Shown: one piece after another, positions 1 to 8,565 of the stretch
Position numbering within the stretch: the stretch's first letter is position 1
Layout of the letters: every line of letters begins with the position of its first letter
Assembly: GCA_028701115.1 (NCBI GenBank)
Contig: JAQVRJ010000003.1
Span: 1-38,736, forward strand
Reading direction: 5' to 3'
Source of the DNA: Clostridia bacterium
GTDB taxonomy: Bacteria; Bacillota; Clostridia; TANB77; SIG350
Length of the DNA: 38,736 nt
Program-made: the position numbers and the translations under genes
Notes under the pieces: generated by a model
Database searches by the model: none
The model's input: only the letters and a program-made list of their open reading frames with translations
Told to the model about the DNA's origin: nothing

Positions 1-77
1 TCGTGTTGGTTTGACACTTACATTATACTGGATTGTCTATGTTTTTTATATAGTTTTTTTAAAAAAAGATAAAAAAC

Positions 78-109
78 TAGTAGGTAAATCTTTTATGATT
101 TGCCTACTA
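78..109 (-). terminator. Distal intrinsic terminator after the GltD-like gene
   Basis: A 13-bp stem (TAGTAGGTAAATC with GATTTGCCTACTA, one G-U pair, 6-nt loop) is followed on the minus strand by GTTTTTTATCTTTTTTT. It is the second of two tandem hairpins downstream of the dnaE/GltD-like operon. Confidence 0.75.
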
Positions 110-140
110 ATATTTTACACTAACAAGTATTCTTATATAT

Positions 141-171
141 ATAAAAATAAGTTATTGAAATTAACTTATTT
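141..171 (-). terminator. Proximal intrinsic terminator after the GltD-like gene
   Basis: A 10-bp A/T stem (AAATAAGTTA and TAACTTATTT, 7-nt loop) sits 15 nt past the stop codon of the GltD-like gene and runs into TTTTTATATAT on the minus strand. Being all A/T it may be leaky, which would explain the backup hairpin further on. Confidence 0.6.
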
Positions 172-185
172 AAAATCCAAATATT

Positions 186-1475
186 TTATGCATTTTCAAG
201 ATACTCCATTATGCTCTTTGCTGCTTCAATTCCACTTCTACCAGCAAAAGAAACTGTAGAACCTGAACAAGTAGCTAAATCTCCTCCAATGAAAATATGC
301 GGTTTATTAGTTCTATATTTTCTATCTACTTTAACATTTTTCCCTTCAATATCTACTCCTAATGCCTTAAATAGCTCTATATTTGCATTGTTTCCTATAC
401 ATTCAATTACCACATCTGCATTAACTGTATAATTACTACCTACTACAGGAAAAGCAATTCTTCTACCAGTTGAATCAATATCTCCTAAATCCATTTTAAT
501 ACATTCAACTTTTTTAACTATACCATTTTCATCGCCAATAAATCTAATTGGCAAGGATTGATATTCAAAAGTAATTCCATAATACTCCAATTCTTCTGCT
601 GCTTCTTTATTCATTGACATTTCTAATTTACTTCTTCTATATATAATAGTAACTTCTTTTGCAGTTAATTTTTTTGCAGTTATAGCAGCATCAAAAGCAG
701 CTTCTCCAGCTCCAACAACAATAACTTTCTTATCTTTAAAATCTTTTGATTGCAATACACCATCATTAAGATTAAAATGATATAAAAATTTCGAAACTGT
801 ATATATATTTTTTAAATCTTCACCTTCAGCACCTAACTTTGATGGTATCGATAATCCTATACCAAAATATATAGCTTTATACCCTTGATCTAACAAATCT
901 TCTTCAGTAACATCTTTTCCATATTCTGCATTATATTTAATATCTACACCCAATTTTAATAAATCTTTTTCTATAGATTGAATATTTTTTTTTGGTAACC
1001 TATAATATGGTATCCCATAACTTAGTAATCCTCCCAAAAATGATTCTTTTTCAAACATTGTAACATAATATCCATTATTGATTAATGTATATGCACACAT
1101 AATACTTGATGGACCTGTACCTATTAGTGCTACTTTTTCTTCATGAGTTATTTCAACTTTTTCTAATACCTTTTCATTATTTTCAGCTACATATCTTTCT
1201 AACTGTTTAATATTTATTGGATTATCTTTAGCATTCATAACACATGTTTTCATACAATATTTATACGATGGACATACATAACCACAAATCGTTGATAAAA
1301 AACTTGTTTTTAATAATTCATCATATGCTTCAGTTATATTATCCTCTTTTACAAGTTTAATAAAATTAGATATTTTATTTGAAAATGGGCAACCAACTGA
1401 ACACATAGGATTAGCGCAATTTAAACATCTTTTTGATTCTTTAAGAACATCATCTTTTTTAATATTCTCCTGCAT
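186..1475 (-). CDS. GltD-family NAD(P)-dependent FAD/Fe-S oxidoreductase
   Basis: A 429-aa protein of the glutamate synthase small subunit / NfnB / SudA family: an NAD(P)H- and FAD-binding electron-transfer flavoprotein. The N-terminus has two cysteine clusters for [4Fe-4S] centres (CLNCANPMCSVGCP near residue 18, then CGYVCPSYKYCMKTC near 64). A first Rossmann motif GTGPSS lies near residue 118, a second GAGEAAFDAA near 255, and a C-terminal FAD-contact block IFIGGDLATCSGSTVSF near 393. The ribosome binding site AGGAGG overlaps the dnaE stop codon, with 9 nt between the genes, so it is probably cotranscribed with dnaE. No large glutamate synthase subunit (gltB) lies here, so the partner and substrate are unknown; a GOGAT role should not be assumed. 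Two terminators follow. Confidence 0.85.
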   Translation of the reverse strand: MQENIKKDDVLKESKRCLNCANPMCSVGCPFSNKISNFIKLVKEDNITEAYDELLKTSFLSTICGYVCPSYKYCMKTCVMNAKDNPINIKQLERYVAENNEKVLEKVEITHEEKVALIGTGPSSIMCAYTLINNGYYVTMFEKESFLGGLLSYGIPYYRLPKKNIQSIEKDLLKLGVDIKYNAEYGKDVTEEDLLDQGYKAIYFGIGLSIPSKLGAEGEDLKNIYTVSKFLYHFNLNDGVLQSKDFKDKKVIVVGAGEAAFDAAITAKKLTAKEVTIIYRRSKLEMSMNKEAAEELEYYGITFEYQSLPIRFIGDENGIVKKVECIKMDLGDIDSTGRRIAFPVVGSNYTVNADVVIECIGNNANIELFKALGVDIEGKNVKVDRKYRTNKPHIFIGGDLATCSGSTVSFAGRSGIEAAKSIMEYLENA

Positions 1476-1484
1476 ATTCTCCTC

Positions 1485-4400
1485 CTATTTTTCATATATG
1501 ATAACATTAGAATCGCCAATAATATTTTTAATTTCACGTAAATTTTCTTTAGTAATATTAATATTATTTAACATCTTTTCTTCTTTACTTCGTAATAAGA
1601 CATTACAATTACCCTCTTCTACACTATTATTATTCAATATATTATTTACTTTGTCAAGCTGATCATTATTTAAATGTGAAAGCTTCATTTCTACAATATA
1701 ACCTTTTTTATTCAAATCTAGTATAGTCATTGTATTTACAATGATTTTAGGCACTTCATCTATTCTAACAGATAATTTACCTTTAATTTTAACAATATTA
1801 TCTATTTGAAGAATATTACTGTAATTCATATATACAAGTGGAAAAACAACTAATTCAACAATACCATATAAATCTTCTATAGATATAAAAGCCATTAACT
1901 GATTATTTTTTGTATTTAACATTTTTTTACCAACAATTATACCTGCATAATCTACTTCTTTTCCATCAACAACTTTTGTATTCTTTTCCTTCTCTTCTGA
2001 TTCTTCATATTCTAATATATCTAAACTAGTAATATTGGTTTGCTTTTCTATTTCAGCTCTATAATCGTCCAAAGGATGTCCAGATACGTATATACCTAAC
2101 ATTTCTTTTTCATTAGCTAACATTTCTTTTTTATTCTCATTCGCAATTTCATTATATGAATATTCTTCTTTTTTATCTTCTACATTCAGCATTGAAAACA
2201 TTGAAACTTGACCTTCAATATTTTTCTTTTCATCATTTGCAATACCATCTAATATATTTTCAAATGATGCAAGTAATGTTGCTCTGTTTTTGCCAAGCTC
2301 ATTAAACACACCTGCTTTTATTAAACTTTCTACACATTTCTTATTAACATTTTCTGAAGAAGTTCTCTTGCAAAAATCAATAAAATCTAAATATTTGCCA
2401 TTTTTTTCTCTTTCTGCAACAATAGCATCTACAGCACTTTCGCCTACATTTTTTATTGAATACATTCCAAACATAATATCATTATCATTAGCAATGAATT
2501 TTCCCATACTCAAATTTATACTTGGTTTTAATACTTCGATATTATTTTTTTTACAGTCATTAATATATGTAGATATTTTAACTTGATTACCTAAAAAGCT
2601 ATTTAATAATGCAGCCATATATTCAACATAATAATATCTTTTTAGATATGCTGTTTGATAAGCAACAACTGCATAACATGCTGCATGAGATTTATTAAAG
2701 GCATAATTTGCAAATTCAGCCATTTCATCAAATATCTTATTTGCAGATTTTTCATCAACATTATTCTTCATTGCCCCCGCAACAAATTTTTCTCTTTTTT
2801 TTACCATTACATCAATTTTCTTTTTTCCCATTGCTCTACGAACTAAATCTGCTTCACCTAAAGAATAATTAGCTAATTCTCTAAATATTTGCATAACCTG
2901 TTCTTGATAAACCATACACCCATATGTTACTTTCAAAATTGGTGCTAAACTTGGATGTGTATATTCAATATTATTGGGATGCAATTTATTTTTTATATAT
3001 CTTGGTATTTGATCCATTGGACCTGGTCTATATAACGCAACACCAGCTATTAAATCTTCTAAACTATCTGGTCTCAATTCTTTCATAAACTGTTTCATGC
3101 CATCACTTTCAAATTGAAACACACCTTCTGTTTTTCCCTCTGCCCAAAGTTTTAATACTTCTGGATCGTTCATATTCTTATCAAAAACCACATCAATATT
3201 TCTATTATGTTTAGCATTATCTATTGCATCTTGAATTACTGTTAATGTTCTTAATCCTAAAAAGTCCATTTTTAACAATCCTAATTCTTCAAGTATTGTC
3301 ATTGTATACTGTGTAACAACACCTGAATCAGATTTATATAATGGTACATATGAATCTACTGGATTCTTTGTAATTACTACACCAGCTGCATGTGTTGAAG
3401 CATGTCTTGGTAATCCTTCTAATACTTTTGAAATATCTATTACTTTCTTAATTTCTGCATCATTCTCATATAAAGCTTTTATTTCTGGATTCATTTCTAA
3501 TGCTTCATTTAATGATGTATTCATTGGTATCATCTTTGATAAACTATCTGTTTTGGCATAATCTACATTTAATACTCTTGCCACATCCTTTACAACAGCT
3601 CTTGAAGCTAATGTTCCAAATGTTATAATCTGAGCAACTCTATCTTGTCCATATTTTCTTCCAACATAATCAATAACCTCTTGCCTTCTTTCATAACAAA
3701 AATCTATATCAAAATCTGGCATACTTATTCTTTCTGGATTTAAAAATCTTTCGAACAATAATTTATATTTTAATGGATCTATATTAGTAATCTCCATACA
3801 ATATGCAGCTAAACTTCCTGCTCCGGATCCTCTACCAGGACCTACAATAATATTATTATCTTTAGCATAACGAATAAAATCCCAAACGATTAAAAAATAA
3901 TCTGTATACCCCATTTTTTGTATTATACTTAATTCATAATCTAATCTTTCTTGTATCTCTTTAGAAATATTTTCATATCTTTTATTTAGTCCATCTTGAC
4001 ACAATTTTATTAAATATTCTTCATGTGTAAATCCATCAGGCACTTTATAATCTGGCAATATTGTATGACCAAAATCAAATTCCACATTACATTTATCTGC
4101 AATTTCTAATGTATTTTCTAATGCTTCTGGTATATTAGAGAAATTTTCAAACATCTCATCTTGTGATTTAACAAAAAACTCATCTGTACCAAATTTCATT
4201 CTATCTTCGTCAATCATCTTTTTACCAGTTTGAATACATAGCAAAACTTCATGAGAATATGCATCTTCACGATTTAAATAATGTGCATCATTTGTTGCAA
4301 TAACTTTCACACCAAACTCATTAGCTAATTTTAATAACCCTTGATTTGCTTTTACTTGTTCAGATAATCCATTATGTTGAAGCTCTATATAGTAATCATC

Positions 4401-4901
4401 TTTACCAAATATATCTATATACTCTTGTACAGCACTTCTTGCTTTATTCATATTATTATTTAATATAGCGGTACTAACTTCACCTGCTAAACAAGCACTT
4501 GTACATATTAATCCTTTTGAATATTTTTTTAATATTTCTTTATCTATTCTTGGTTTATAATAATAACCTTCTGTAAAAGATAAAGATACTAACTTTATTA
4601 AATTTTGATATCCTTCATTATTTTTAGCAAGCAGAATTAAATGAGAATAAGTATTATCCACATTTGCTTCTTTATCTAATCTACTTCTTGGTGCTACATA
4701 TACCTCACAACCAATAATAGGTTTTATATTATTTGCTTTACATTCTTTATAAAATTCTACAGCTCCATACATAACACCATGATCAGTAATTGCTACTGCA
4801 GGCATTCCTAAATCCTTTACCTTTTTTACTAAATCTTTTATTCTATTAGCTCCATCCAAAAGACTATACTCTGTATGAACATGTAAGTGAACAAAATTCA
4901 T
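1485..4901 (-). CDS. dnaE: DNA polymerase III subunit alpha (DnaE)
   Basis: Replicative DNA polymerase alpha subunit, 1138 aa from the chosen ATG. An N-terminal PHP domain opens with HLHVHTEYSLLDG and AITDHGVMYGA; the palm domain carries the catalytic aspartates in PDFDIDF; a helix-hairpin-helix and a C-terminal OB-fold (VDYAGIIVGKK onward, about residue 970) complete the C-family DnaE layout. The frame stays open 29 codons further upstream, but that stretch contains the likely promoter (TATAAT at 4920-4925). The ATG at 4901 has GAGGTGA 7 nt upstream and begins the PHP domain directly, so it is the better start. Downstream, the GltD-like gene follows after 9 nt. DnaE of this size is usual in Firmicutes alongside PolC, which is not in this window. 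Confidence 0.97.
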   Translation of the reverse strand: MNFVHLHVHTEYSLLDGANRIKDLVKKVKDLGMPAVAITDHGVMYGAVEFYKECKANNIKPIIGCEVYVAPRSRLDKEANVDNTYSHLILLAKNNEGYQNLIKLVSLSFTEGYYYKPRIDKEILKKYSKGLICTSACLAGEVSTAILNNNMNKARSAVQEYIDIFGKDDYYIELQHNGLSEQVKANQGLLKLANEFGVKVIATNDAHYLNREDAYSHEVLLCIQTGKKMIDEDRMKFGTDEFFVKSQDEMFENFSNIPEALENTLEIADKCNVEFDFGHTILPDYKVPDGFTHEEYLIKLCQDGLNKRYENISKEIQERLDYELSIIQKMGYTDYFLIVWDFIRYAKDNNIIVGPGRGSGAGSLAAYCMEITNIDPLKYKLLFERFLNPERISMPDFDIDFCYERRQEVIDYVGRKYGQDRVAQIITFGTLASRAVVKDVARVLNVDYAKTDSLSKMIPMNTSLNEALEMNPEIKALYENDAEIKKVIDISKVLEGLPRHASTHAAGVVITKNPVDSYVPLYKSDSGVVTQYTMTILEELGLLKMDFLGLRTLTVIQDAIDNAKHNRNIDVVFDKNMNDPEVLKLWAEGKTEGVFQFESDGMKQFMKELRPDSLEDLIAGVALYRPGPMDQIPRYIKNKLHPNNIEYTHPSLAPILKVTYGCMVYQEQVMQIFRELANYSLGEADLVRRAMGKKKIDVMVKKREKFVAGAMKNNVDEKSANKIFDEMAEFANYAFNKSHAACYAVVAYQTAYLKRYYYVEYMAALLNSFLGNQVKISTYINDCKKNNIEVLKPSINLSMGKFIANDNDIMFGMYSIKNVGESAVDAIVAEREKNGKYLDFIDFCKRTSSENVNKKCVESLIKAGVFNELGKNRATLLASFENILDGIANDEKKNIEGQVSMFSMLNVEDKKEEYSYNEIANENKKEMLANEKEMLGIYVSGHPLDDYRAEIEKQTNITSLDILEYEESEEKEKNTKVVDGKEVDYAGIIVGKKMLNTKNNQLMAFISIEDLYGIVELVVFPLVYMNYSNILQIDNIVKIKGKLSVRIDEVPKIIVNTMTILDLNKKGYIVEMKLSHLNNDQLDKVNNILNNNSVEEGNCNVLLRSKEEKMLNNINITKENLREIKNIIGDSNVIIYEK

Positions 4902-4919
4902 GTCTTTCACCTCGCATAT

Positions 4920-4925
4920 ATTATA
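4920..4925 (-). promoter_or_regulatory. -10 element of dnaE
   Basis: A perfect TATAAT lies 18 nt upstream of the dnaE start codon and ahead of its GAGGTGA. The expected -35 position is a run of T with no good match, so the promoter is weaker or needs an activator. Confidence 0.5.
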
Positions 4926-5159
4926 CTGTATATTAAGCAAAAAAAAAAGAAAAAAAACTAATTTCTTAATTTTTCTTTTATATATCATTTAATGCAATTT
5001 AATAGGATTAATCAGATCTTAAAATAACATTAAAAGCATGTAAAAGTATTACAGTATATAGCTTTAGCCATTTAATAACTAAAGCTTTTATGATTCATTT
5101 ATATATTTTTTTCAATAAATACTTTACATAATATTAAATAGGATTTAAAAAGTACATAA

Positions 5160-5465
5160 TTATTCATTATGCACTAGTTTTGCAATAACTTGTAATGCCT
5201 CTGCACATGTCTCAGAACTAATATTACTTATATTCCCATAAGTAAAATTATATTCATCATTTACCCAGTTTGCAAAATGTAAATCGAACTTGTTAGGATC
5301 AGCAGTAAAACCTACAGATGCCATTAACTTGTTTTTAAACATAATGCAAACTTGCTTTTCGAAAACACTTATGTATTCGATTTTGGGTTTGATAACTTCT
5401 AATTTAAAGTCATTAACAATACGTGAATGATTAGTTTGACATTCATTACCACAATATGCAATCAT
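5160..5465 (-). CDS. Small orphan protein, possibly leaderless
   Basis: An open frame of 101 codons that I do not recognise. It encodes a soluble, mixed-composition protein (cysteines in CGNEC near the start, GFTADPNKFDLHFANW in the middle) without signal peptide or membrane segment. A promoter with a perfect TATAAT ends only 9 nt upstream of the ATG and there is no ribosome binding site, so either the mRNA is essentially leaderless or translation starts further inside, where the next ATG (codon 42) also lacks one. It has its own promoter and sits between dnaE and the rRNA methyltransferase gene. Amino-acid composition looks like a real protein rather than a shadow frame; nothing overlaps it convincingly on the other strand. 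Confidence 0.55.
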   Translation of the reverse strand: MIAYCGNECQTNHSRIVNDFKLEVIKPKIEYISVFEKQVCIMFKNKLMASVGFTADPNKFDLHFANWVNDEYNFTYGNISNISSETCAEALQVIAKLVHNE

Positions 5466-5474
5466 GATATATAT

Positions 5475-5503
5475 ATTATACCATTTTTAAAACAAAAATA
5501 CAA
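5475..5503 (-). promoter_or_regulatory. Promoter of the small orphan gene
   Basis: -35 TTGTAT, 17-bp spacer, -10 TATAAT. The predicted start of transcription falls 1-3 nt before the ATG at 5465. Confidence 0.6.
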
Positions 5504-5571
5504 TATAATAATTATATAATTGTCTCAAAATTAAATGAAAATAATATTAAAATGTTATACCTTTAAAAACC

Positions 5572-6348
5572 TTATTTTGACATTTCTGCCATAATGATAC
5601 TTGCCGCATTACTTACATTTAAAGATTCAACAGATTCATTCATTGGAATTACTATACTTTCATTAGAACAAGCTAAAACTTCATCAGATATACCGTTAGC
5701 TTCATTACCAATAATCAATATCCTCTTTATTGCATATTTAGTATCATAAATACTTTTTGCATTTATTAACGTAGATGCATATATTGTATAATCTTTTTTC
5801 TTGTCCATTAACCAATCATATCCATTATCTTCTAATAATATTATATTAATACTAAAAATATTACCCATCGTTGCTCTTAATACTTTTGAATTATATATAT
5901 CTGCACAACCTTTATTTAGTACTACTGTTTTAAAATTAAATGCTAATGCACTTCTAATTATTGTTCCAACATTTCCCGGATCTTGAATATTATCCAAAAA
6001 AATAATACTATCTGTTAATTGTTTTTCTTCTTTATTAATTTCTAATATGGATAAGATACCTTGTGGATTTTTCGTATCTGAAATGCTTTCAAATACATTA
6101 TCTGTTACATATATAACTATATCTTCATTTTTAGATATATATGAATCAATTACACCTGTATCAATCGAAATACTTTTTAACATATCATCACAAATAACTA
6201 TTGATACAATTTTTTGATTAGATAATATAGCTTCTTCTAATATTTTTACACCTTCAATAATATATTGTTTTAATTCTATTCTATACTTTTTATCATTTAA
6301 TTTTTTTATTTCTTTTATTTTATCATTACTGCTACTAGATATAATCAT
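5572..6348 (-). CDS. TrmH/SpoU-family RNA 2'-O-methyltransferase
   Basis: A 258-aa SAM-dependent ribose methyltransferase of the SPOUT (trefoil-knot) class, probably acting on 23S rRNA. An N-terminal substrate-binding domain (SSSSNDKIKEIKKLNDKKYR) precedes the three SpoU motifs: FLDNIQDPGNVGTIIRSA (motif 1 with its Asn and Arg), LIIGNEANGIS (motif 2) and IPMNESVESLNVSNAASI (motif 3). The start at 6348 has GGAGG 7 nt upstream. A longer in-frame reading to 6399 would run through the preceding gene's terminator and through this gene's own promoter, so it is rejected. The exact target nucleotide cannot be told from sequence. Confidence 0.92.
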   Translation of the reverse strand: MIISSSSNDKIKEIKKLNDKKYRIELKQYIIEGVKILEEAILSNQKIVSIVICDDMLKSISIDTGVIDSYISKNEDIVIYVTDNVFESISDTKNPQGILSILEINKEEKQLTDSIIFLDNIQDPGNVGTIIRSALAFNFKTVVLNKGCADIYNSKVLRATMGNIFSINIILLEDNGYDWLMDKKKDYTIYASTLINAKSIYDTKYAIKRILIIGNEANGISDEVLACSNESIVIPMNESVESLNVSNAASIIMAEMSK

Positions 6349-6370
6349 AATATCCTCCTCAATATATATA

Positions 6371-6399
6371 AGTATAGCATATAAATAAAAACAGAACAA
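6371..6399 (-). promoter_or_regulatory. Promoter of the rRNA methyltransferase gene
   Basis: -35 TTGTTC, 17-bp spacer, -10 TATACT, then GAGGAGG and the ATG. The -35 lies inside one arm of the terminator of the upstream HAD gene. Confidence 0.5.
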
Positions 6400-6415
6400 G
6401 CTTATTGTTCTGTTT
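6384..6415 (-). terminator. Intrinsic terminator of the HAD phosphatase gene
   Basis: A perfect 11-bp stem AAACAGAACAA / TTGTTCTGTTT with a 5-nt loop, 5 nt after the HAD stop codon, followed by TTTTATTTAT on the minus strand. Confidence 0.85.
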
Positions 6416-6420
6416 AGTAA

Positions 6421-7146
6421 TCACAATTTGTTTATCAATTCTTTCAAACTATTAACAACCATAATCGGCTCATATTGTTTAGGTAATGCTTCATCATTAC
6501 GATTAAACCAACAAGAATCTATACGAGCATTCATTCCTCCTTGGACGTCTGACTTCAAAGAATCTCCTATTATTAGCAATTTTTCATTATTATGAAAATT
6601 CAAATATTCTTTTAACTCTTCAAAATACTCTTTACTAGGTTTTGTTACTGTTTGTCTTGTCATATCTGCAGAAAAAATATTATCTACAAAATCTAAACAA
6701 TCTATCTTTTTTAATTTTGATTTTACAGCTGAATTTGCTCCATTTGTTGCTATTACTAATTTGTATTTATCATGCAAATAATTTAATACTTCATAAGCAC
6801 CATCTATTGGAACAACAATTTCCTTTAAACTTGCTAAAAACAGGTCATTTATTTCAAAAGCTTTTTCTAATGTTATTTTATCATTAAAATACATTTTATA
6901 TCTTAAGCTCACAACATAATTAATAAAAAGTTCTTGTGGACTTTGATATTCTTTTGGAACAATTATTCTTTTTTCATAAAAATCTATCCAAAATTTATCA
7001 TCCAAATCACACCACTTTTTAAAGCCTTCTTCAGAATATTTTTCGCCAACTAATTCAACCATTTTAGTATATGCATGGCGAACATTTTCTAAATTATCTA
7101 TCAATGTATCATCTAAATCAAATAAAATCATTTCGTACTTACTCAT
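6421..7146 (-). CDS. HAD-superfamily hydrolase, YjjG-like
   Basis: A 241-aa haloacid-dehalogenase phosphatase resembling the YjjG/YfnB group, some members of which dephosphorylate nucleoside monophosphates. Motif I is DLDDTLID at the N-terminus (nucleophile Asp and acid Asp), motif II is the Thr/Ser in VIATNGAN, motif III is the Lys in TKPSKEYFEE, and motif IV is IIGDSLKSDVQGGMNA. A helical C1 cap lies between motifs I and II. The ATG has AGAGG 6-7 nt upstream and a good promoter; a strong terminator follows, so it is a one-gene unit. Substrate is a family-level guess. Confidence 0.88.
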   Translation of the reverse strand: MSKYEMILFDLDDTLIDNLENVRHAYTKMVELVGEKYSEEGFKKWCDLDDKFWIDFYEKRIIVPKEYQSPQELFINYVVSLRYKMYFNDKITLEKAFEINDLFLASLKEIVVPIDGAYEVLNYLHDKYKLVIATNGANSAVKSKLKKIDCLDFVDNIFSADMTRQTVTKPSKEYFEELKEYLNFHNNEKLLIIGDSLKSDVQGGMNARIDSCWFNRNDEALPKQYEPIMVVNSLKELINKL

Positions 7147-7167
7147 AATTAACCTCTTTACTAATTT

Positions 7168-7196
7168 ATTATATAATAATTCTATTAATTTGTAAA
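7168..7196 (-). promoter_or_regulatory. Promoter of the HAD gene
   Basis: -35 TTTACA, 17-bp spacer, -10 TATAAT, about 22 nt before the start codon. Confidence 0.65.
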
Positions 7197-7244
7197 GATT
7201 TATATAATTTCTATCCGACTATATAATTCTAATAAAATTATTTT

Positions 7245-7596
7245 TGGTGGAGATGAGGAGAATCGAACTCCTGTCCAATAACCCTTCCATACAAAATTCT
7301 CCGAGTGCAGTTTATTTTTTTATTTCATATATTACAGTTAAATAAACAAAAATGTATTATACTAGTTTCTGGTTTACCCTCTATTATAGAAACATCTAAT
7401 AGATTCCTTGTCACTAAGTTGACACCTATTAAAGTCCGTGACTTACAATAACAGATGTGCTACGCTATTAGGCAGCAAGTGCAAAACTTTTATTATTATT
7501 TGCGTTTATATTTATTTATCGTTGTTTAAAGTGGACTACGATCACCACTACTCGCTATTCATATTTCTGAATCACTGTCGAAACCTTTACATCCCC
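7245..7596 (-). ncRNA. ssrA: Transfer-messenger RNA (tmRNA)
   Basis: The tRNA-mRNA hybrid that rescues stalled ribosomes and tags the unfinished protein for proteolysis. The 5' end GGGGATGTAAAGGTTTCGACAG pairs with the 3' end CATCTCCACCA to form a 7-bp acceptor stem (one G-U), and GGAGTTCGATTCTCC forms the T arm; CCA is encoded. The tag reading frame (7468-7503) starts at a GCA resume codon and reads ANNNKSFALAA followed by TAA, ending in the hydrophobic ALAA degron recognised by ClpXP-type proteases. Length is 352 nt. clpX and clpP are both present further along this window. Confidence 0.95.
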
Positions 7597-7606
7597 GTAT
7601 ATATAT

Positions 7607-7635
7607 ATTATACAATTATTATGTGCAAATTACAA
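7607..7635 (-). promoter_or_regulatory. tmRNA promoter
   Basis: -35 TTGTAA, 17-bp spacer, -10 TATAAT, 10 nt before the mature 5' end of tmRNA. Confidence 0.65.
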
Positions 7636-7677
7636 GAATTTGTCACATTATTATTTAAAAACAAATATAACTATTTT

Positions 7678-7710
7678 AAAAAAATAAAAAATAAAAGGTT
7701 TTAACCTTTT
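7678..7710 (-). terminator. Intrinsic terminator of the nrd operon
   Basis: Stem AAAAGGT / ACCTTTT with a 4-nt loop overlaps the stop codon of the last nrd-operon gene and is followed by ATTTTTTATTTTTTT on the minus strand. Confidence 0.75.
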
Positions 7711-7888
7711 ATTCTTTTGGTATGTATAGTTTACAACAACAATTTTTATCATCTAAAAATTTTGTACATGGACATAATGTTGTATCGTCTTCTTTTATTT
7801 GACATGGACAATGTCCTTCTTTTCTAAATATACCTTCAATTATTTTTGCAACATGTTCCTTATCTGGATTTAATCTAAAACCTTGCAT
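7709..7888 (-). CDS. Ferredoxin:disulfide reductase-like (FTR catalytic) protein
   Basis: A 59-aa protein with the cysteine signature of the ferredoxin-thioredoxin reductase catalytic subunit: CPC, nine residues, CPC, eight residues, CCC. In the plant/cyanobacterial family these cysteines hold a [4Fe-4S] cluster next to a redox-active disulfide and pass electrons from ferredoxin to a redoxin; the spacing between the first two CPC motifs is shorter here. The start at 7888 (MQGFRLNPDKEHVAKII) has AGGTGAG directly upstream and follows the nrdG stop by 8 nt; a longer reading to 7936 would overlap nrdG without a ribosome binding site. As last gene of the nrdD-redoxin-nrdG operon it is probably the reductase that recharges the redoxin encoded two genes upstream. 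Confidence 0.8.
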   Translation of the reverse strand: MQGFRLNPDKEHVAKIIEGIFRKEGHCPCQIKEDDTTLCPCTKFLDDKNCCCKLYIPKE

Positions 7889-7896
7889 ACACTCAC

Positions 7897-8565
7897 CTAC
7901 TTTACTTTTAAATTTGTATAAATAATTTTCCCACATTCTTCTTTTATTTCTACTAGCTCTTCTTGTGTATATTGTTCTTTAACCGTAGCTGAACCAACAT
8001 ATTGATATTGTTGTATAGTATAATCTTGAACACCTATTCCTTTTAAAAGTTTAGCTATTTTAATACAATCTTCTTTCTTTACTTCAGGTGGAAACATTGT
8101 TGTTCTTACTTGAAATTCTTTATTATTATCCACAGCTAATTTAATTGTTTTAATTATATCATCTACATTTACTTCTACATTGCATATACTACTATATTTT
8201 TCTTTGCTCGTTTTAAAATCTATTCCTAAAAAAGATATCTCTTCAATATTTTTTTCTACTACATCAGGATTACTTCCGTTAGTATGTATTCCAACTTTAA
8301 ATCCTTCCATATATAACTTTTGAACTATATCTGTAAACTCAGGACTACAAGTACATTCTCCACCACTTAAAATAATATGCTGTATAAAATCTTTTCTTTC
8401 AATTAGTTTTGGTAATATCTCTTTATCAAAATCTATTGGTTGCATTTTAACTAATTCTCTATTATAGCAAAATTTACATTCAAAATTACATGTTCCAAAA
8501 AACAATACAGAACACACATGATTAGGGCAATCTACCATACTAGTCCAAATTACTTGCGTAATCAT
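7897..8565 (-). CDS. nrdG: Anaerobic RNR activating protein (radical SAM)
   Basis: A 222-aa radical SAM enzyme that generates the glycyl radical on NrdD. The cluster-binding motif is CNFECKFC (CxxxCxxC) in GTCNFECKFCYNREL. The usual GGE motif is present as SGGECTCSPE, with two extra cysteines where family members commonly have Pro-Thr. The start codon overlaps the redoxin stop codon (ATGA), a sign of translational coupling. It is longer than the ~155-aa enterobacterial NrdG and matches the longer NrdG-like activases found with redoxin-dependent NrdD. Assignment rests on motif plus operon position. Confidence 0.9.
   Translation of the reverse strand: MITQVIWTSMVDCPNHVCSVLFFGTCNFECKFCYNRELVKMQPIDFDKEILPKLIERKDFIQHIILSGGECTCSPEFTDIVQKLYMEGFKVGIHTNGSNPDVVEKNIEEISFLGIDFKTSKEKYSSICNVEVNVDDIIKTIKLAVDNNKEFQVRTTMFPPEVKKEDCIKIAKLLKGIGVQDYTIQQYQYVGSATVKEQYTQEELVEIKEECGKIIYTNLKVK

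Noticed and set aside
186-1475. Calling the GltD-like gene glutamate synthase small subunit
   Set aside because: No gltB is present and the family includes NfnB/SudA and other partners.
4902-4988. 29-codon hydrophobic extension of DnaE, looking like a signal peptide
   Set aside because: DnaE is cytoplasmic, the stretch contains the TATAAT, and the ATG at 4901 has a good RBS right before the PHP domain.
5053-5095. Hairpin TAGCTTTAG / CTAAAGCT between dnaE and the orphan gene
   Set aside because: The 8-bp stem has no convincing U-tract on either strand, so I do not call it a terminator.
6349-6399. 17-codon N-terminal extension of the rRNA methyltransferase
   Set aside because: It overlaps the upstream terminator and the gene's own -10; the ATG at 6348 has GGAGG.
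7438-7704. Plus-strand 88-codon frame
   Set aside because: It runs over tmRNA and its promoter on the other strand.
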